Position numbers and translations under genes: made by a program
In this document: positions 1 through 9,040 of the stretch, one piece after another
Layout of the letters: each line of letters begins with the position of its first letter
Numbering within the stretch: position 1 is the first letter of the stretch
The notes under the pieces: generated by a model
What the model was told of the DNA's origin: nothing
Seen by the model: only the letters and a program-made list of their open reading frames with translations
Database searches by the model: none
NCBI RefSeq assembly: GCF_002019705.1
Contig: NZ_KV917377.1
Coordinates: 3,569,649 to 3,633,648 of the forward strand
DNA: 64,000 bases
Origin: Shouchella patagoniensis
GTDB taxonomy: Bacteria; Bacillota; Bacilli; Bacillales; Bacillaceae_D
Reading direction: 5' to 3'

Positions 1-188
1 GGGGTGATAATATGGACGATAGCCTTGTACGAGATTTTATTGAGAGTGTGCGTGAAAAACGCCAACCGTCTGTTACAGGAACGGATGGCCTTAGAGCGCT
101 AGAAGTGGCGATTGGTGCTTATGCCTCTGCTGCTAAAGGAGAAGTTGTTGCTTTGCGCGGAAATGAAAGAGAGAGGGTGTCTCCATGA
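1..188 (+). CDS. Gfo/Idh/MocA-type oxidoreductase, C-terminal fragment
   Basis: Only the last 61 residues are inside the window; the frame is open from base 3. The tail, with a segment reading REKRQPSVTGTDGLRALEV, is typical of the C-terminal end of NAD(P)-dependent sugar/inositol dehydrogenases of the Gfo/Idh/MocA family. The stop TGA overlaps the next gene's ATG (ATGA), so the two are translationally coupled. The partner is a sugar isomerase-type TIM barrel, a common pairing in polyol or inositol catabolism. The substrate cannot be told from the tail alone. Confidence 0.7.
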   Translation, partial: GDNMDDSLVRDFIESVREKRQPSVTGTDGLRALEVAIGAYASAAKGEVVALRGNERERVSP

Positions 189-1027
189 AAAAAGGGATAA
201 ACCAATGGTGTTATCCAGCAGGTACACCACTTGATAGCGTACTTGAGTGGACGAGGGAGGCGGGGTTTTCTTCGATTGAATTAAATGTAGGCCATTCTGG
301 CGACGTAGGGCTTACGCTTGATACTACTCCAGAAGAAGCGAAGGAAATTTGCAAGCAAATACAAACGGCCGGACTTGAGATTGACAGCTTATCAACCGCA
401 TTGTTGTGGGAGACTCCCCTCTCTGCAAAGGATGAGTCTGTACAGGAAGCTGGCAAACAAGTAGTGAAAAAAATGCTTGGACTTGCTCATACATTGAAGG
501 CTAGTACGGTTCTGGTTGTGCCTGGAGTCGTCACACAAGACGTCCCATATGATCAATGTTATAAACGAAGCTTGTCTGCATTAAAAGAGCTTGCGCCACT
601 GGCTGAACAATTAAATGTATCGATTGGGATTGAAAATGTATGGAACCGCTTCCTCCTGTCTCCACTCGAAATGGTTGCTTATATTGATGGAGTTGCTTCG
701 ACTCACGTCGGTGCCTATTTCGATGTGGGGAATGTACTACAGTTTGGTTACCCAGAACAGTGGATATCGATTTTAGGTAAACGAATTTTAAAAGTGCATG
801 TGAAAGATTTTAAAACAAGCATTGGCAATATGACAGGGTTTACGAATCTTCTATCCGGAGATGTGGCTTGGGTAAGTGTAATGAAAGAACTTAAGAGGAT
901 TGGCTATACAGGAGAGCTGACGGCAGAGCTAACGCCATATGCACATGATCCTGCAGCTCTTGCATTTGATACAGCGCGACATATGGATGTGTTACTTGAA
1001 ATAGGAAAAGAAAAGCAGTATAAGTAA
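185..1027 (+). CDS. sugar phosphate isomerase/epimerase, xylose isomerase-like TIM barrel
   Basis: A 280-aa protein of the AP endonuclease 2/xylose isomerase-like TIM barrel superfamily (IolE, IolI, UlaE and hydroxypyruvate isomerase relatives). Support comes from the N-terminal pattern GINQWCYP...EAGFSSIELNVG, the internal IGIENVWNRF strand carrying a metal-ligand Glu, YFDVGNVLQFG, and ILKVHVKDFK near residues 200-210. These are the usual metal-binding strands. It overlaps the upstream oxidoreductase by 4 bp and ends just before a strong terminator, so it is the last gene of its operon. Family assignment is secure; the substrate (sugar phosphate, inosose or hydroxypyruvate) is not. Confidence 0.8.
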   Translation: MKKGINQWCYPAGTPLDSVLEWTREAGFSSIELNVGHSGDVGLTLDTTPEEAKEICKQIQTAGLEIDSLSTALLWETPLSAKDESVQEAGKQVVKKMLGLAHTLKASTVLVVPGVVTQDVPYDQCYKRSLSALKELAPLAEQLNVSIGIENVWNRFLLSPLEMVAYIDGVASTHVGAYFDVGNVLQFGYPEQWISILGKRILKVHVKDFKTSIGNMTGFTNLLSGDVAWVSVMKELKRIGYTGELTAELTPYAHDPAALAFDTARHMDVLLEIGKEKQYK

Positions 1028-1033
1028 TGGAGG

Positions 1034-1060
1034 AAACGGCCTTGATGGCCGTTTTTTTGT
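1034..1060 (+). terminator. Rho-independent terminator after the isomerase gene
   Basis: An 8-bp perfect stem (AAACGGCC with GGCCGTTT), 5-nt loop, followed by a T-run. It closes the oxidoreductase-isomerase operon. Confidence 0.85.
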
Positions 1061-1230
1061 TGGAAATCAGTAGTAATGCATGTTTGTGCGTGAAGACTAG
1101 GTTGAAAGTAATGATTAGATCCAATTTATTGGATAACTAGGGCGTATTTAGGGCTAATAATAGATTGAATATTCTATGGGGTACTTTTAGAATTAGATAT
1201 AACTGGAAAATTTTAAAAAGGTGGGGCCTC

Positions 1231-1651
1231 ATGGATCATTCATTCCAAATTGAACGACTTCAAATGAGCATAAGCTCTCTTCGAGGAGATATAAGGCAGA
1301 CTGAACAAGAGATTGAGAGGCTCCAAACAGCAAAAAGTACATTAATTCAAGAACAACAATCTCTTCACAATGACAAAGCAGCCACGAAGGAACCGGAGCT
1401 AAGCTACGATATGTGGCGGGGAAAAGAAACGGAAGAACATGATCAGAAGCGCTTTCAATTAGAAATTTCCTATAGTTATTCACAAGAACAGTTAGAAGGA
1501 ATCATTACCACGTAAGGTAACAGATCTAGAAACGACGTATAGAAGCCAAATACAAGCATATATAGAAACCTTAAAAAAGATTGAACAGGAGAGCGAAAGC
1601 TTAATTAAAACATACGGTGAAAAAGATGCAGAGTTAGCTAACCAATTCTAA
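1231..1651 (+). pseudogene. DUF5082 (YwqH-like) LXG chaperone-type helical protein, frameshifted
   Basis: The start is the ATG at 1231 behind GGTGGGG. The first frame gives a coiled-coil helical protein (MDHSFQIERLQ...) with the ELSYDMWRGKETEE segment that corresponds to the W-x-G turn of small WXG-like DUF5082 proteins. It stops at 1515, but the helical sequence continues in another frame (KVTDLETTYRSQIQAYIETL...) to a TAA at 1651. The span is 421 nt, one base more than a multiple of three, so one single-base indel near 1505-1512 explains the break. Proteins of this kind sit directly upstream of LXG toxins (YwqH-YwqI-YwqJ in B. subtilis) and act as targeting partners for the T7SS. The DUF assignment is by pattern, not by search. 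Confidence 0.6.
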
Positions 1652-1666
1652 AAGGGGTTTAAGAAG

Positions 1667-3207
1667 ATGAAAGTTCTTGATGTGCAGAATGGGATCGATC
1701 AACTTGTAAAAGCGAAGAAAGAGGACGCTGCGAGTCTAGAGACAATCGAAGGAAGCATCCGCAAAATCCATAATCTTCATTCTTTAGAAGGAGAAGGCGG
1801 CAATGCAATTAAAGATCATTTCTCGCAATTGCATTTGCCATCTTTGCGTTTTTTTCAAACCTTTATTGAACAATACATCCAACAACTAGAAACGATGAAA
1901 TCCTATATCCTTAATTTTGAAACAAACAACGCTTTAGTACGACAAGAATTCCTGCAAGACACCATTCCAAACGGAATCGACCGGGTTTTAGACAATGCAG
2001 AGACACGAACACAAGCGATTAACCAAGCCTGCTCATCTGTTAGTGATTTGGTGTACACAGAAACATTTGGAATGGAAGGTGTAAAAGCCTGGGCTGATCA
2101 GTTAAAAACCCATGCCTCTGAAACCGCTGAACGATTGGAAGAACTAGATATTGAAAACCAAAGCCTTGCGAGTGAAGCAGAGGCAACGTTAACGGAACTC
2201 ATCAGTTCAACAAATAAAGTGATTAATTGGTCGACGGGTGGTCCAATTGTCTCCCAGGCTGTACAGCAAGAGATTGATACTCACTTCAAAGAAAACGATG
2301 TTTACTACATGATGTGGTCGGAAGCAATGGAAATCGCCTCAACCGAAGACCCGACTCTAATGGGCGCAGTCGCCAATTGGTTTGGTACCGCCGGACAATT
2401 TTTTAAAGGTATGGATGTCGTAAAAGGTGCAGGTGCGTTTGCGGTGATCGCATCGAAGCGGCTTAGTTTTGAGAGAGCGGGGAACGGGATTTTTCATGTG
2501 AGAAATCATAAGGACTGGGTACAAGTAAATGGGAAATATAAATCAAGAGTGGCAACTAGTTTAAATGCTATTATGAGAAAGTACGGCAACAAGAACTCAA
2601 GTGTGAAATTCTTAAATCAATTAGGAAGATTAAACAACCAACCAACGAATTTCTTCGTAAATTAGTAGGGGTTGGGACAAGTAAGTCGAAGATAGCATAT
2701 GGATCTCTTTTTAAATCTAATGCTGCAAGTGTTGCATTAAATGTCGACAAAGCAAAAGAGTACGTCACTCGAATTGATGTGAAAGATACGGCAAAAGCAG
2801 CTAAGAATACGTTTGTTAATACGTTTAAGAGGGTGCCGCTAGTCGGAACCATTGTTTCAGTAGGAAGTAATGCCTCAGAGCTCTGGAAAGACGAAAATAA
2901 GGAAAAAAGCGAGGCTGAAAGAACTGGTAGGATGGCAGCGGGCTTTGGGATGGATCTTGGTGTAGCTGGTCTTACAGCAGGTGGTGCAGCTATTGGTTCA
3001 ATGATTATGCCTGGAGTAGGTACTGTGATTGGTGGGGCTGTTGGAGCAACGGTTGGTATTGTTGGATCGCTAGCATTGGACGAGAAAGTGAAAGATATGG
3101 GAGAAAGTGCTGGCAGAAAGGTCGAAGAAATTACTGAAAAAGGTCTTGAGTTTGTTCAAGATAATGTTAGTAAAGTTGGAGACTTTGTGACAGGTCTTTT
3201 CAGGTAG
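1667..3207 (+). pseudogene. LXG-domain T7SS polymorphic toxin with glycine-zipper C-terminus, frameshifted
   Basis: The ATG at 1667 follows AAGGGG. Residues 1 to about 200 (MKVLDVQNGIDQLVKAK...) match the helical LXG secretion domain of YeeF/YwqJ-type effectors. The first frame ends at 2665. The next frame continues without a gap in sense (KQPTNEFLRKLVGVG...) to a stop at 3207, and 1541 nt total implies a net one-base loss around 2620-2655, in a CAACCAACC tandem. The C-terminal part is a Gly/Ala-rich hydrophobic block (GMDLGVAGLTAGGAAIG, then MPGVGTVIGGAVGATVG) followed by an amphipathic helix. That suggests a membrane-inserting or depolarising toxin rather than a nuclease; this is inference. 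As written the toxin tail cannot be made unless frameshifting occurs. Confidence 0.7.
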
Positions 3208-3221
3208 AAAAGGAGTAAATA

Positions 3222-3851
3222 ATGTACTCATTTAGAAGAACATGGGGAGTTTTTTTTAAAACGCAACCCTGGATAGCAGGTGCTGCTTTACTCGTCTTGC
3301 TGAGTTATTTTTCTTGGAATGTAAATAAGAAGGAAGCATACATAATATTTGTTTTCTTAGCAGAGATGTTTGCATTTTTATTGGCTTTATTAGCAGGGTT
3401 TAAAACAAAAAAGAAAAGCATTATTCCAACAGATAGAGGAGCAAACATGCTCTCAATAGAAGGCTTTTTTAAAAGTTTATTGTTCACCATCCCCATAATA
3501 GGTTTTTGGACAATTTCAATGAGCCAATTACCTAGGGGAGATGATACGATCCATATATTGAGTGCTTTTGTACTTGGTATGTTAATGATTAATGGTGTTT
3601 TTGCTTTTGCATCTTTAGTGTTCCCAAGCTATATCGTTTCTTTTTATCTAGCAAATGTTTATGACAAGAAGCAAACAATTACTAGTGAAGGTTTTAGGTA
3701 TCTTGCTCTTTACTTTTATGCTCTAAATGGAGAAGTGCAAATTATACTTTCTCGTTTTCCTTTTTTAATTCAAAGAATAATGGGTGTACTTTTCTTACTT
3801 GTCATAATAGCATGCTATAGCTTCTTGTTATTATTGGTGGGTAATGGTTGA
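3222..3851 (+). CDS. polytopic membrane protein, putative immunity protein of the LXG toxin
   Basis: A 209-aa protein with five or six hydrophobic segments (about residues 17-35, 40-58, 85-100, 111-135, 150-165 and 185-206). The start ATG lies 14 bp after the toxin stop, behind AAAAGGAG. I do not recognise the family. Its position directly after an LXG toxin whose C-terminus looks membrane-active parallels the S. aureus TspA/TsaI arrangement, where a polytopic membrane protein neutralises a membrane-depolarising T7SS toxin. Immunity is therefore inferred from position and topology only. Confidence 0.55.
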   Translation: MYSFRRTWGVFFKTQPWIAGAALLVLLSYFSWNVNKKEAYIIFVFLAEMFAFLLALLAGFKTKKKSIIPTDRGANMLSIEGFFKSLLFTIPIIGFWTISMSQLPRGDDTIHILSAFVLGMLMINGVFAFASLVFPSYIVSFYLANVYDKKQTITSEGFRYLALYFYALNGEVQIILSRFPFLIQRIMGVLFLLVIIACYSFLLLLVGNG

Positions 3852-3897
3852 GCTAACGTTGGCTTGTTTACGAATAAGGAGAAAATGGAGGTCCTCA

Positions 3898-4686
3898 ATG
3901 ATCAAAGACAAGCAAATCTCTCTATCGACAGAAGAATTAGTTGCTGCATTTACTTTATGCGGATATGAAAAAGCAGCGGCAGATATTATAAATGAACGAC
4001 AATTTGCCCAAACGGAGGAACAACTTGTTACTTTTTCGAATCAAGCTGAATCTTTATTAAACAATCGTGGCTACTGGGATGAAACTCGCTCAACGAATCT
4101 TGTAAAAGGACTAGAAAGTTTTATTCATTTGTTGTTCAAGTCAGAGAAAAAGACGCGCTGTGTTTATGGAAACCATGTGCTCATTTTTCATCAACTTGAG
4201 GGCGACGAGATGATTGTTCAAACTTTTAAAGGGATGGAACATCGTTTTGAACTTGCAAAACACGATGATCCGTTGTGGGGAAAAATTGCTTCGTTCTACG
4301 AATTAGAAGATTCGGAAATAGATTTACCAGAAGGTTTTTCACTAGATTCAGAAGGCTTTGATTTATTTTCTCAAGCGAAAAGTGAAGAAGTAGATGCCAT
4401 CATTCGAGATCAAATCTACCCTGAAATGTTTAATATTTTCTTAAATGATTATCGTAATAATCACTTTGAGTTAGAAAATTTTTCTTTGTTGCTGTCTAGT
4501 TATTCAAGAGACGAGAGCGAACTTGTACAAGTCAATTTTCTGTTAAAAAGTAAGGGTTTTATGTGGTTGATTGATTATTCGTTGATCGAAGAAAAAGATG
4601 AGATTCACTTTAAAGCAATGGCGCCAAAAGAGTGTTTTGAAGGAATTGTTTATGTGATGCTTGATTGGTATAAACAAGCTGATTAA
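3898..4686 (+). CDS. T7SS-locus companion protein, possibly EspG/DUF5081-like
   Basis: The start is taken as the ATG at 3898, preceded by GGAGG at 7-8 nt spacing; an upstream in-frame start at 3844 lacks such a site. The 262-aa product is soluble, acidic and has no signal peptide. The first ~60 residues are helical (STEELVAAFTLCGYEKAAADI), followed by alternating beta segments such as CVYGNHVLIFHQL and MIVQTFKGMEHRFELA. This helix-then-sheet layout resembles EspG-fold or DUF5081 proteins found in firmicute LXG loci. The identification is tentative. It is the last gene of the effector locus. Confidence 0.45.
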   Translation: MIKDKQISLSTEELVAAFTLCGYEKAAADIINERQFAQTEEQLVTFSNQAESLLNNRGYWDETRSTNLVKGLESFIHLLFKSEKKTRCVYGNHVLIFHQLEGDEMIVQTFKGMEHRFELAKHDDPLWGKIASFYELEDSEIDLPEGFSLDSEGFDLFSQAKSEEVDAIIRDQIYPEMFNIFLNDYRNNHFELENFSLLLSSYSRDESELVQVNFLLKSKGFMWLIDYSLIEEKDEIHFKAMAPKECFEGIVYVMLDWYKQAD

Positions 4687-4835
4687 AATCTGTTTTAACG
4701 ATAAATAGTTTCAGTGGAGGCAGCTTAATTTGTAGCTGTCTCTATTTGAGAGGGGGCTATATTCATTGCGACTCTCTCGTCTTTCCATCCTAAATTTGGT
4801 AGAATGGTAGAAAGGAAGAAGGAGTTGATTTGCAC

Positions 4836-6533
4836 ATGCCAACTTATTATAAAGAACAATTGGATTTCACTGATACAACAATCTTAGAAAATAAATTTAA
4901 AGAACTACTGGAAATCCCACTTGATTCCGTGCAGCAATTAGAAGTTTTCCTTAAGAAAGAATCAGAGTTACTTAGTCAAGTTGAAGAAATGGTAACTGGA
5001 CATTACATCGATTTTAATAGCCATAGTGATTCAGAAGAGGCGAAACGGGTATTTGAGCATGATCAACAAGTTATCACGCCGCTTATAAAGACGTATGAGG
5101 CAAAGCTAGACCAAGCTTTTTTGCAAGCACAGGCGTTGTCAGATTTGCCTCAAGAGGAATATAGTTATTTGGTTAAAAGAAGGAAAAATGCAGAGAGCTT
5201 GTTTCGAGAAGAAAACGTGAAATTGGAAGTTGAAGAAGATCGGTTAACGACCAAATATTTTGAACATACAGGCTCGTTAACAGTTAATTGGGCAGGAGAA
5301 GAGTTAACGCTCGCCCAACTTGCTCCCTATTTACAAGCTGAAGACCGTGAAGATAGAAAAAAAGCGATGACTCTTATGCGAGAAACGATGATTAAAAAAG
5401 AAGAACCGCTGCAACAGATTATGTCGGAGCTAATTAAGTTGCGGCAGCATAAGGCTGATAATGCAGGGCTTGCGAATTATCGCGATTATATGTTTAAGTT
5501 ATATGAACGATTTGACTATACCCCAGATGATTGTAAGACATTGGCGGAAAGTGTCGCACGGTATGTAAAGCCGCTAAAAGAAAAATTACAAGCAAAACAT
5601 GCCAAGGCACTGGGCGTTGAGACTTATAAGCCTTGGGATCAGAGTGCGGTATTACCAGGGCAAGCTCCACTAAAACCATTTGATAGCACAGGCGAGCTTA
5701 TAGCAAAAGGACGTAGCATTTTAGCTACGCTTGATCCGAGGTTTGGAGAATTGCTCCATTTGATGGATGATCAAGGAATGCTTGATTTGGAGAGTCGAAA
5801 AAGCAAATCACCTGGGGGCTTTTGTGCTCCTTTGCCGATATCCGGTTTATCTTTTATCTTTATGAATCATGCGAAGACACAAGATGATATGACGACGCTT
5901 TTCCATGAGATGGGTCACTGCATTCATAATGATTTGAATAAAGATATTCCACTACGGATGTATCGTGAAACGCCAATGGAATCAAGTGAGCTTGCGAGTA
6001 TGACGATGGAATTATTTACGATGGATCAATGGGAACAATTTTACTGTTCGAAAGAAGATTCGGTCCGTGCGAAGCGGGAACAACTTAAGTCCATTGTTGA
6101 TTTTCTGCCAGTTGGCATGGTCATTGATCAATTTCAACATTGGCTTTATGAAAACCCGACTCATTCACCACATGAACGAAACGAGAAATACCGTGAGCTT
6201 ATCCAAGTGATTGACGCGAATGTAGCCGATTGGTCTGGTTTTGAGAAATGGCAGGAATCTGCATGGATGCGTGTGCTTCATATCTTTGAAGTACCATTCT
6301 ATTATGTGGAATATGTCATTGCACAGCTAGGCGCATTGCAGTTATATAAAAGGTACAAGGTAGATCCGGAAGAAGCACTAGCTCTTTACAAGAAAGCCTT
6401 ATCTCTCGGTAGTTCAAAACCTCTTTCTGAAGTGTATGAAGCTGCGGGAATTCGGTTTGATTTTTCAGCTGAAACAATTAAGCAGCTGATGGTGTTTGTT
6501 GGAGAAGAGCTAGAAGCGTTAGAGCGACCTTAA
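4836..6533 (+). CDS. M3 family oligoendopeptidase (PepF-like)
   Basis: A roughly 565-aa zinc metallopeptidase of family M3 with the HEMGH motif near residue 357 and the downstream ESSELASMTME segment that supplies the third zinc-ligand Glu. It is cytoplasmic and degrades short peptides. The start is ATG 4836; an in-frame TTG at 4830 sits closer (5 nt) to the AAGGAG at 4819-4824 and could also be used. The length matches the family. It is transcribed alone, with a terminator 28 bp after the stop. Confidence 0.9.
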   Translation: MPTYYKEQLDFTDTTILENKFKELLEIPLDSVQQLEVFLKKESELLSQVEEMVTGHYIDFNSHSDSEEAKRVFEHDQQVITPLIKTYEAKLDQAFLQAQALSDLPQEEYSYLVKRRKNAESLFREENVKLEVEEDRLTTKYFEHTGSLTVNWAGEELTLAQLAPYLQAEDREDRKKAMTLMRETMIKKEEPLQQIMSELIKLRQHKADNAGLANYRDYMFKLYERFDYTPDDCKTLAESVARYVKPLKEKLQAKHAKALGVETYKPWDQSAVLPGQAPLKPFDSTGELIAKGRSILATLDPRFGELLHLMDDQGMLDLESRKSKSPGGFCAPLPISGLSFIFMNHAKTQDDMTTLFHEMGHCIHNDLNKDIPLRMYRETPMESSELASMTMELFTMDQWEQFYCSKEDSVRAKREQLKSIVDFLPVGMVIDQFQHWLYENPTHSPHERNEKYRELIQVIDANVADWSGFEKWQESAWMRVLHIFEVPFYYVEYVIAQLGALQLYKRYKVDPEEALALYKKALSLGSSKPLSEVYEAAGIRFDFSAETIKQLMVFVGEELEALERP

Positions 6534-6560
6534 CAAGCAAAGTAATGAGTATAGAGAAAG

Positions 6561-6597
6561 GCGTGACCCGACAAACGGATGGGGTCACGCTTTTTGT
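6561..6597 (+). terminator. Rho-independent terminator after the M3 peptidase
   Basis: A 9-bp perfect stem (GCGTGACCC with GGGTCACGC), 12-nt loop, and a TTTTTG tail. Confidence 0.85.
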
Positions 6598-6714
6598 ATT
6601 TCATTTAAGAAAGTAATTAAATGAAACAGGAGATTAGCTAACAAGGAGGGAGGAAAATTAAGACAGTGAGTGGAACAGTCTTAATGAAAGGAATTTTGGA
6701 AGGGGAGACGTCAA

Positions 6715-8190
6715 ATGGGTTCATTGCAAATTCAAACGGATTACGGAACGATTGATGGTGTACTTGAAAAAGGGATTAGAAGTTGGAAAGGGATTCCTTA
6801 TGCAGAACCTCCAGTTGAAGATAGAAGATTTAAAGCACCTGTACCTAAAAAATGTTGGGCGGGGGTTTTGAAAGCGGATTCGTTTGGTCCAGTTTGTCCC
6901 CAGCCAGAATCTGGTGCTGCTGGATTACTTGGTGAAGAAATGACAGAGGGTGAAGTCCAATCAGAAGACTGCCTTTACTTAAATGTATGGGCGCCAGTGG
7001 ATGCTAAAGAGGCGTCTTTGCCAGTGATGGTTTGGATTCATGGCGGGGCATTTGTGACGGGGAGTGGTAGTTTACCTATTTATGATGGAGCCCCACTTGC
7101 TGAAAGAGGAAACGTGGTCGTAGTGACGATTAATTATCGATTGGGTCCGTTTGGTTTTATGCATATGTCTCCGTTTGGAGAAGAATTTGTATCAAATGCT
7201 GGATTGCTTGATCAAATTGCGGCCTTACAATGGGTGAAGGATCAAATTGCTCCTTTTGGCGGAAATCCAACAAACATGACCGTGTTTGGAGAATCGGCAG
7301 GAAGCATGAGTATTGCTGGATTACTAGCGATGCCAATGGCAAAGGGACTCTTTAATAAAGCGATCATGCAGAGTGGTGCATCTCAATCTTTGTCAGATCC
7401 AAAAGGCAAAGAAGTCGCAATGGGTATGCTTCAAATACTGGAGCTGGAAGTGAATGACGTACATCGATTAAAGAATATACCGGCTAAACGAATAGTGGAA
7501 GCTGGTTTGAAGTTAACAGAGAAACTTGGTAGTGGGGGACTGACGATGTTGTTTCAGCCAGTTGTTGAGGCAAATACATTGCCACTTCCACCGATTGAGG
7601 CAATTATTCAAGGTCAGGCAAAGGATATTCCGCTCTTGATTGGTACAAATTTGCATGAGGGATTGTTGTTTTTCCGAGAAGATATGCAGTTGCCTAAAAA
7701 AGAAGATGTTCTAAAGGGTATGAAAGTGATGGCCGGGGGTGCTGAACAGTTGGATACCGTTTTAGCTGAATATCCAGGTACGGCAAAGGGATATGCGGAT
7801 ATGATGACGGATCTTTACTTTTGGCGTTCTTCATTAGCATTTGCGTCCGAGCAAAACAAACATGCCGCGGTATATATGTATCGATTTGACTGGACCTATT
7901 CTGACCATCCAGTTTTAAAAGACGCGGTTCATGCAGCGGAATTGTTTTTTGTTTTTAACCATTTACATCTCTTTGAAAGAGTAGGTGTATCGATCGATGA
8001 ACAAACGAGGAAGCTTGCCAATTCCATGCAAGATGCATGGGCGAACTTTGCTGCGGCGGGAACACCAACAAGTTCTAATATACCATGGCCTCAATATGAA
8101 CAGCAAGGAAGAAAAACATTGATTTTTGACCGTGAAATGGGGCTTGTTGAAGATCCAATGGTAGCGAAACGTAAAGCACTTGGATTATAG
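6715..8190 (+). CDS. pnbA: type B carboxylesterase / para-nitrobenzyl esterase
   Basis: A 491-aa alpha/beta hydrolase of the COesterase family. The N-terminal GIPYAEPPVEDRRFKAP segment, the oxyanion-hole HGGAF motif, the nucleophile elbow FGESAGS (Ser near residue 194), GTNLHEG (Glu near 315) and DAVHAAELFF (His near 406) give a complete catalytic triad. It has no signal peptide, as in B. subtilis PnbA. It cleaves short-chain esters; the physiological substrate is unknown. The start ATG lies behind GGGGAG. It is monocistronic, with a weak terminator after it. Confidence 0.9.
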   Translation: MGSLQIQTDYGTIDGVLEKGIRSWKGIPYAEPPVEDRRFKAPVPKKCWAGVLKADSFGPVCPQPESGAAGLLGEEMTEGEVQSEDCLYLNVWAPVDAKEASLPVMVWIHGGAFVTGSGSLPIYDGAPLAERGNVVVVTINYRLGPFGFMHMSPFGEEFVSNAGLLDQIAALQWVKDQIAPFGGNPTNMTVFGESAGSMSIAGLLAMPMAKGLFNKAIMQSGASQSLSDPKGKEVAMGMLQILELEVNDVHRLKNIPAKRIVEAGLKLTEKLGSGGLTMLFQPVVEANTLPLPPIEAIIQGQAKDIPLLIGTNLHEGLLFFREDMQLPKKEDVLKGMKVMAGGAEQLDTVLAEYPGTAKGYADMMTDLYFWRSSLAFASEQNKHAAVYMYRFDWTYSDHPVLKDAVHAAELFFVFNHLHLFERVGVSIDEQTRKLANSMQDAWANFAAAGTPTSSNIPWPQYEQQGRKTLIFDREMGLVEDPMVAKRKALGL

Positions 8191-8196
8191 AGGAGG

Positions 8197-8226
8197 GGCT
8201 GCGTGTGTATATGCAGCCGCTTTTCC
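8197..8226 (+). terminator. weak terminator after pnbA
   Basis: A 6-bp stem (GGCTGC with GCAGCC), 10-nt loop, and an imperfect CGCTTTTCC tail. It also separates pnbA from the convergent sda gene. Confidence 0.5.
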
Positions 8227-8236
8227 TTTATGAAGG

Positions 8237-8371
8237 TTAACCACAACGGTTGAGCATACCACGTCGAATTAGTTCTGTTTCTAGAATTGAAATAAAGTCA
8301 GCGCTTAGTCCATGTTCAAGCGCTTGTTGATAGGATTCTAGCAACAGATCATTTGATAAATGGGCTAGCAT
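8237..8371 (-). CDS. sda: Sda, sporulation histidine kinase inhibitor
   Basis: A 44-aa reading frame starting at 8371 behind GGAGAGGGGAG. The core LSNDLLLESYQQALEHGLS followed by ADFISILETELIRRG aligns with the two-helix hairpin of Sda (LSDELLIESYFKA...FIELIENEIKRR). Sda binds the DHp domain of KinA and blocks phosphorelay entry into sporulation when replication is disturbed. It lies next to a YolD gene with LexA boxes on the same strand, but about 125 bp downstream of that gene's end, so it could have its own promoter; none was resolved. Identification is by sequence pattern and length. Confidence 0.85.
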   Translation of the reverse strand: MLAHLSNDLLLESYQQALEHGLSADFISILETELIRRGMLNRCG

Positions 8372-8496
8372 GGCAATACTCCCCTCTCCAAGTTAATAAA
8401 CAGTGCTTCTTTTTTGAATTATACCACAATATATAGTGTTTTTGGTATAACATTAACACTGTATATCCATAAAAGATCTGATTTGGAGTGAGTCAT

Positions 8497-8847
8497 TTAG
8501 ACCTGGACGATGCTTTTAATTATGCGGAGGTTAAGCCATTCGTAATCATCGGAAAAAACGACTTTAATACGTTTATTAAGTTCGTCAAGTTTATCGATTG
8601 TGCAAGTTAGCTCCTGATAGCGTCCATTCACCCAATACGTAACCATAACATCATGTGTATGACTTAATGCGTCTATAATGATCATTCCAAGCTCTTGCCA
8701 CTGATCATCAGCTAGTTCCTCATGGAGGGGGACATTATTTTCTTGTTCCTGCATATGAATCCATGCTTCTTTATGTTCGGGAAGCATCATTCGGCTGCTT
8801 TCCCAGAGTAAATTGCCTCTTGCTAGATATCGTTCTTCTTTACGCAT
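8497..8847 (-). CDS. YolD-like protein, probable SOS gene
   Basis: A 116-aa soluble protein with the YolD-family N-terminus (RGNLLWESSRMMLPEHKEAW), the WMMxxEH-type signature, followed by a beta-rich domain. YolD-like genes usually sit next to Y-family DNA polymerases (UvrX, YqjW) and belong to the LexA regulon. Here no polymerase is adjacent. Two LexA-box-like dyads lie directly upstream (8878-8915), supporting SOS control. The biochemical role of the family is not established. Confidence 0.8.
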   Translation of the reverse strand: MRKEERYLARGNLLWESSRMMLPEHKEAWIHMQEQENNVPLHEELADDQWQELGMIIIDALSHTHDVMVTYWVNGRYQELTCTIDKLDELNKRIKVVFSDDYEWLNLRIIKSIVQV

Positions 8848-8877
8848 GTGTAAACACCCTTTCTAAGTATACAGATA

Positions 8878-8915
8878 AGAACGTTTGTTTGTTATTATAA
8901 TCGAATGTACGTTCG
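8878..8915 (-). promoter_or_regulatory. promoter with two LexA (DinR) box candidates for the YolD gene
   Basis: Box 2 (8902-8915) reads CGAACGTACATTCG on the minus strand, one mismatch from CGAAC-N4-GTTCG. Box 1 (8878-8891, GAAC-N4-GTTT core on the plus strand) is weaker. A TATAAT -10 lies between them, with TTGATC 18 bp upstream as -35, so LexA would cover the promoter. The match to the consensus is visible; regulation is inferred. Confidence 0.65.
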
Positions 8916-8987
8916 TTGATCAATAGGAAATAAAAGGGATTGTATGACTTTTTTGTCGTATGAATCGAAAGACAGGGAGATAGGTGG

Positions 8988-9018
8988 AAAAAAAGAGCCA
9001 TGCACAAAATGCAAGGCT
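8988..9018 (-). terminator. terminator for the UMP kinase gene
   Basis: On the minus strand AGCCTTGCA pairs with TGCATGGCT (one T-T mismatch), followed by CTTTTTTT. Confidence 0.75.
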
Positions 9019-9040
9019 AGGGGTATGTCATCACGATTCT

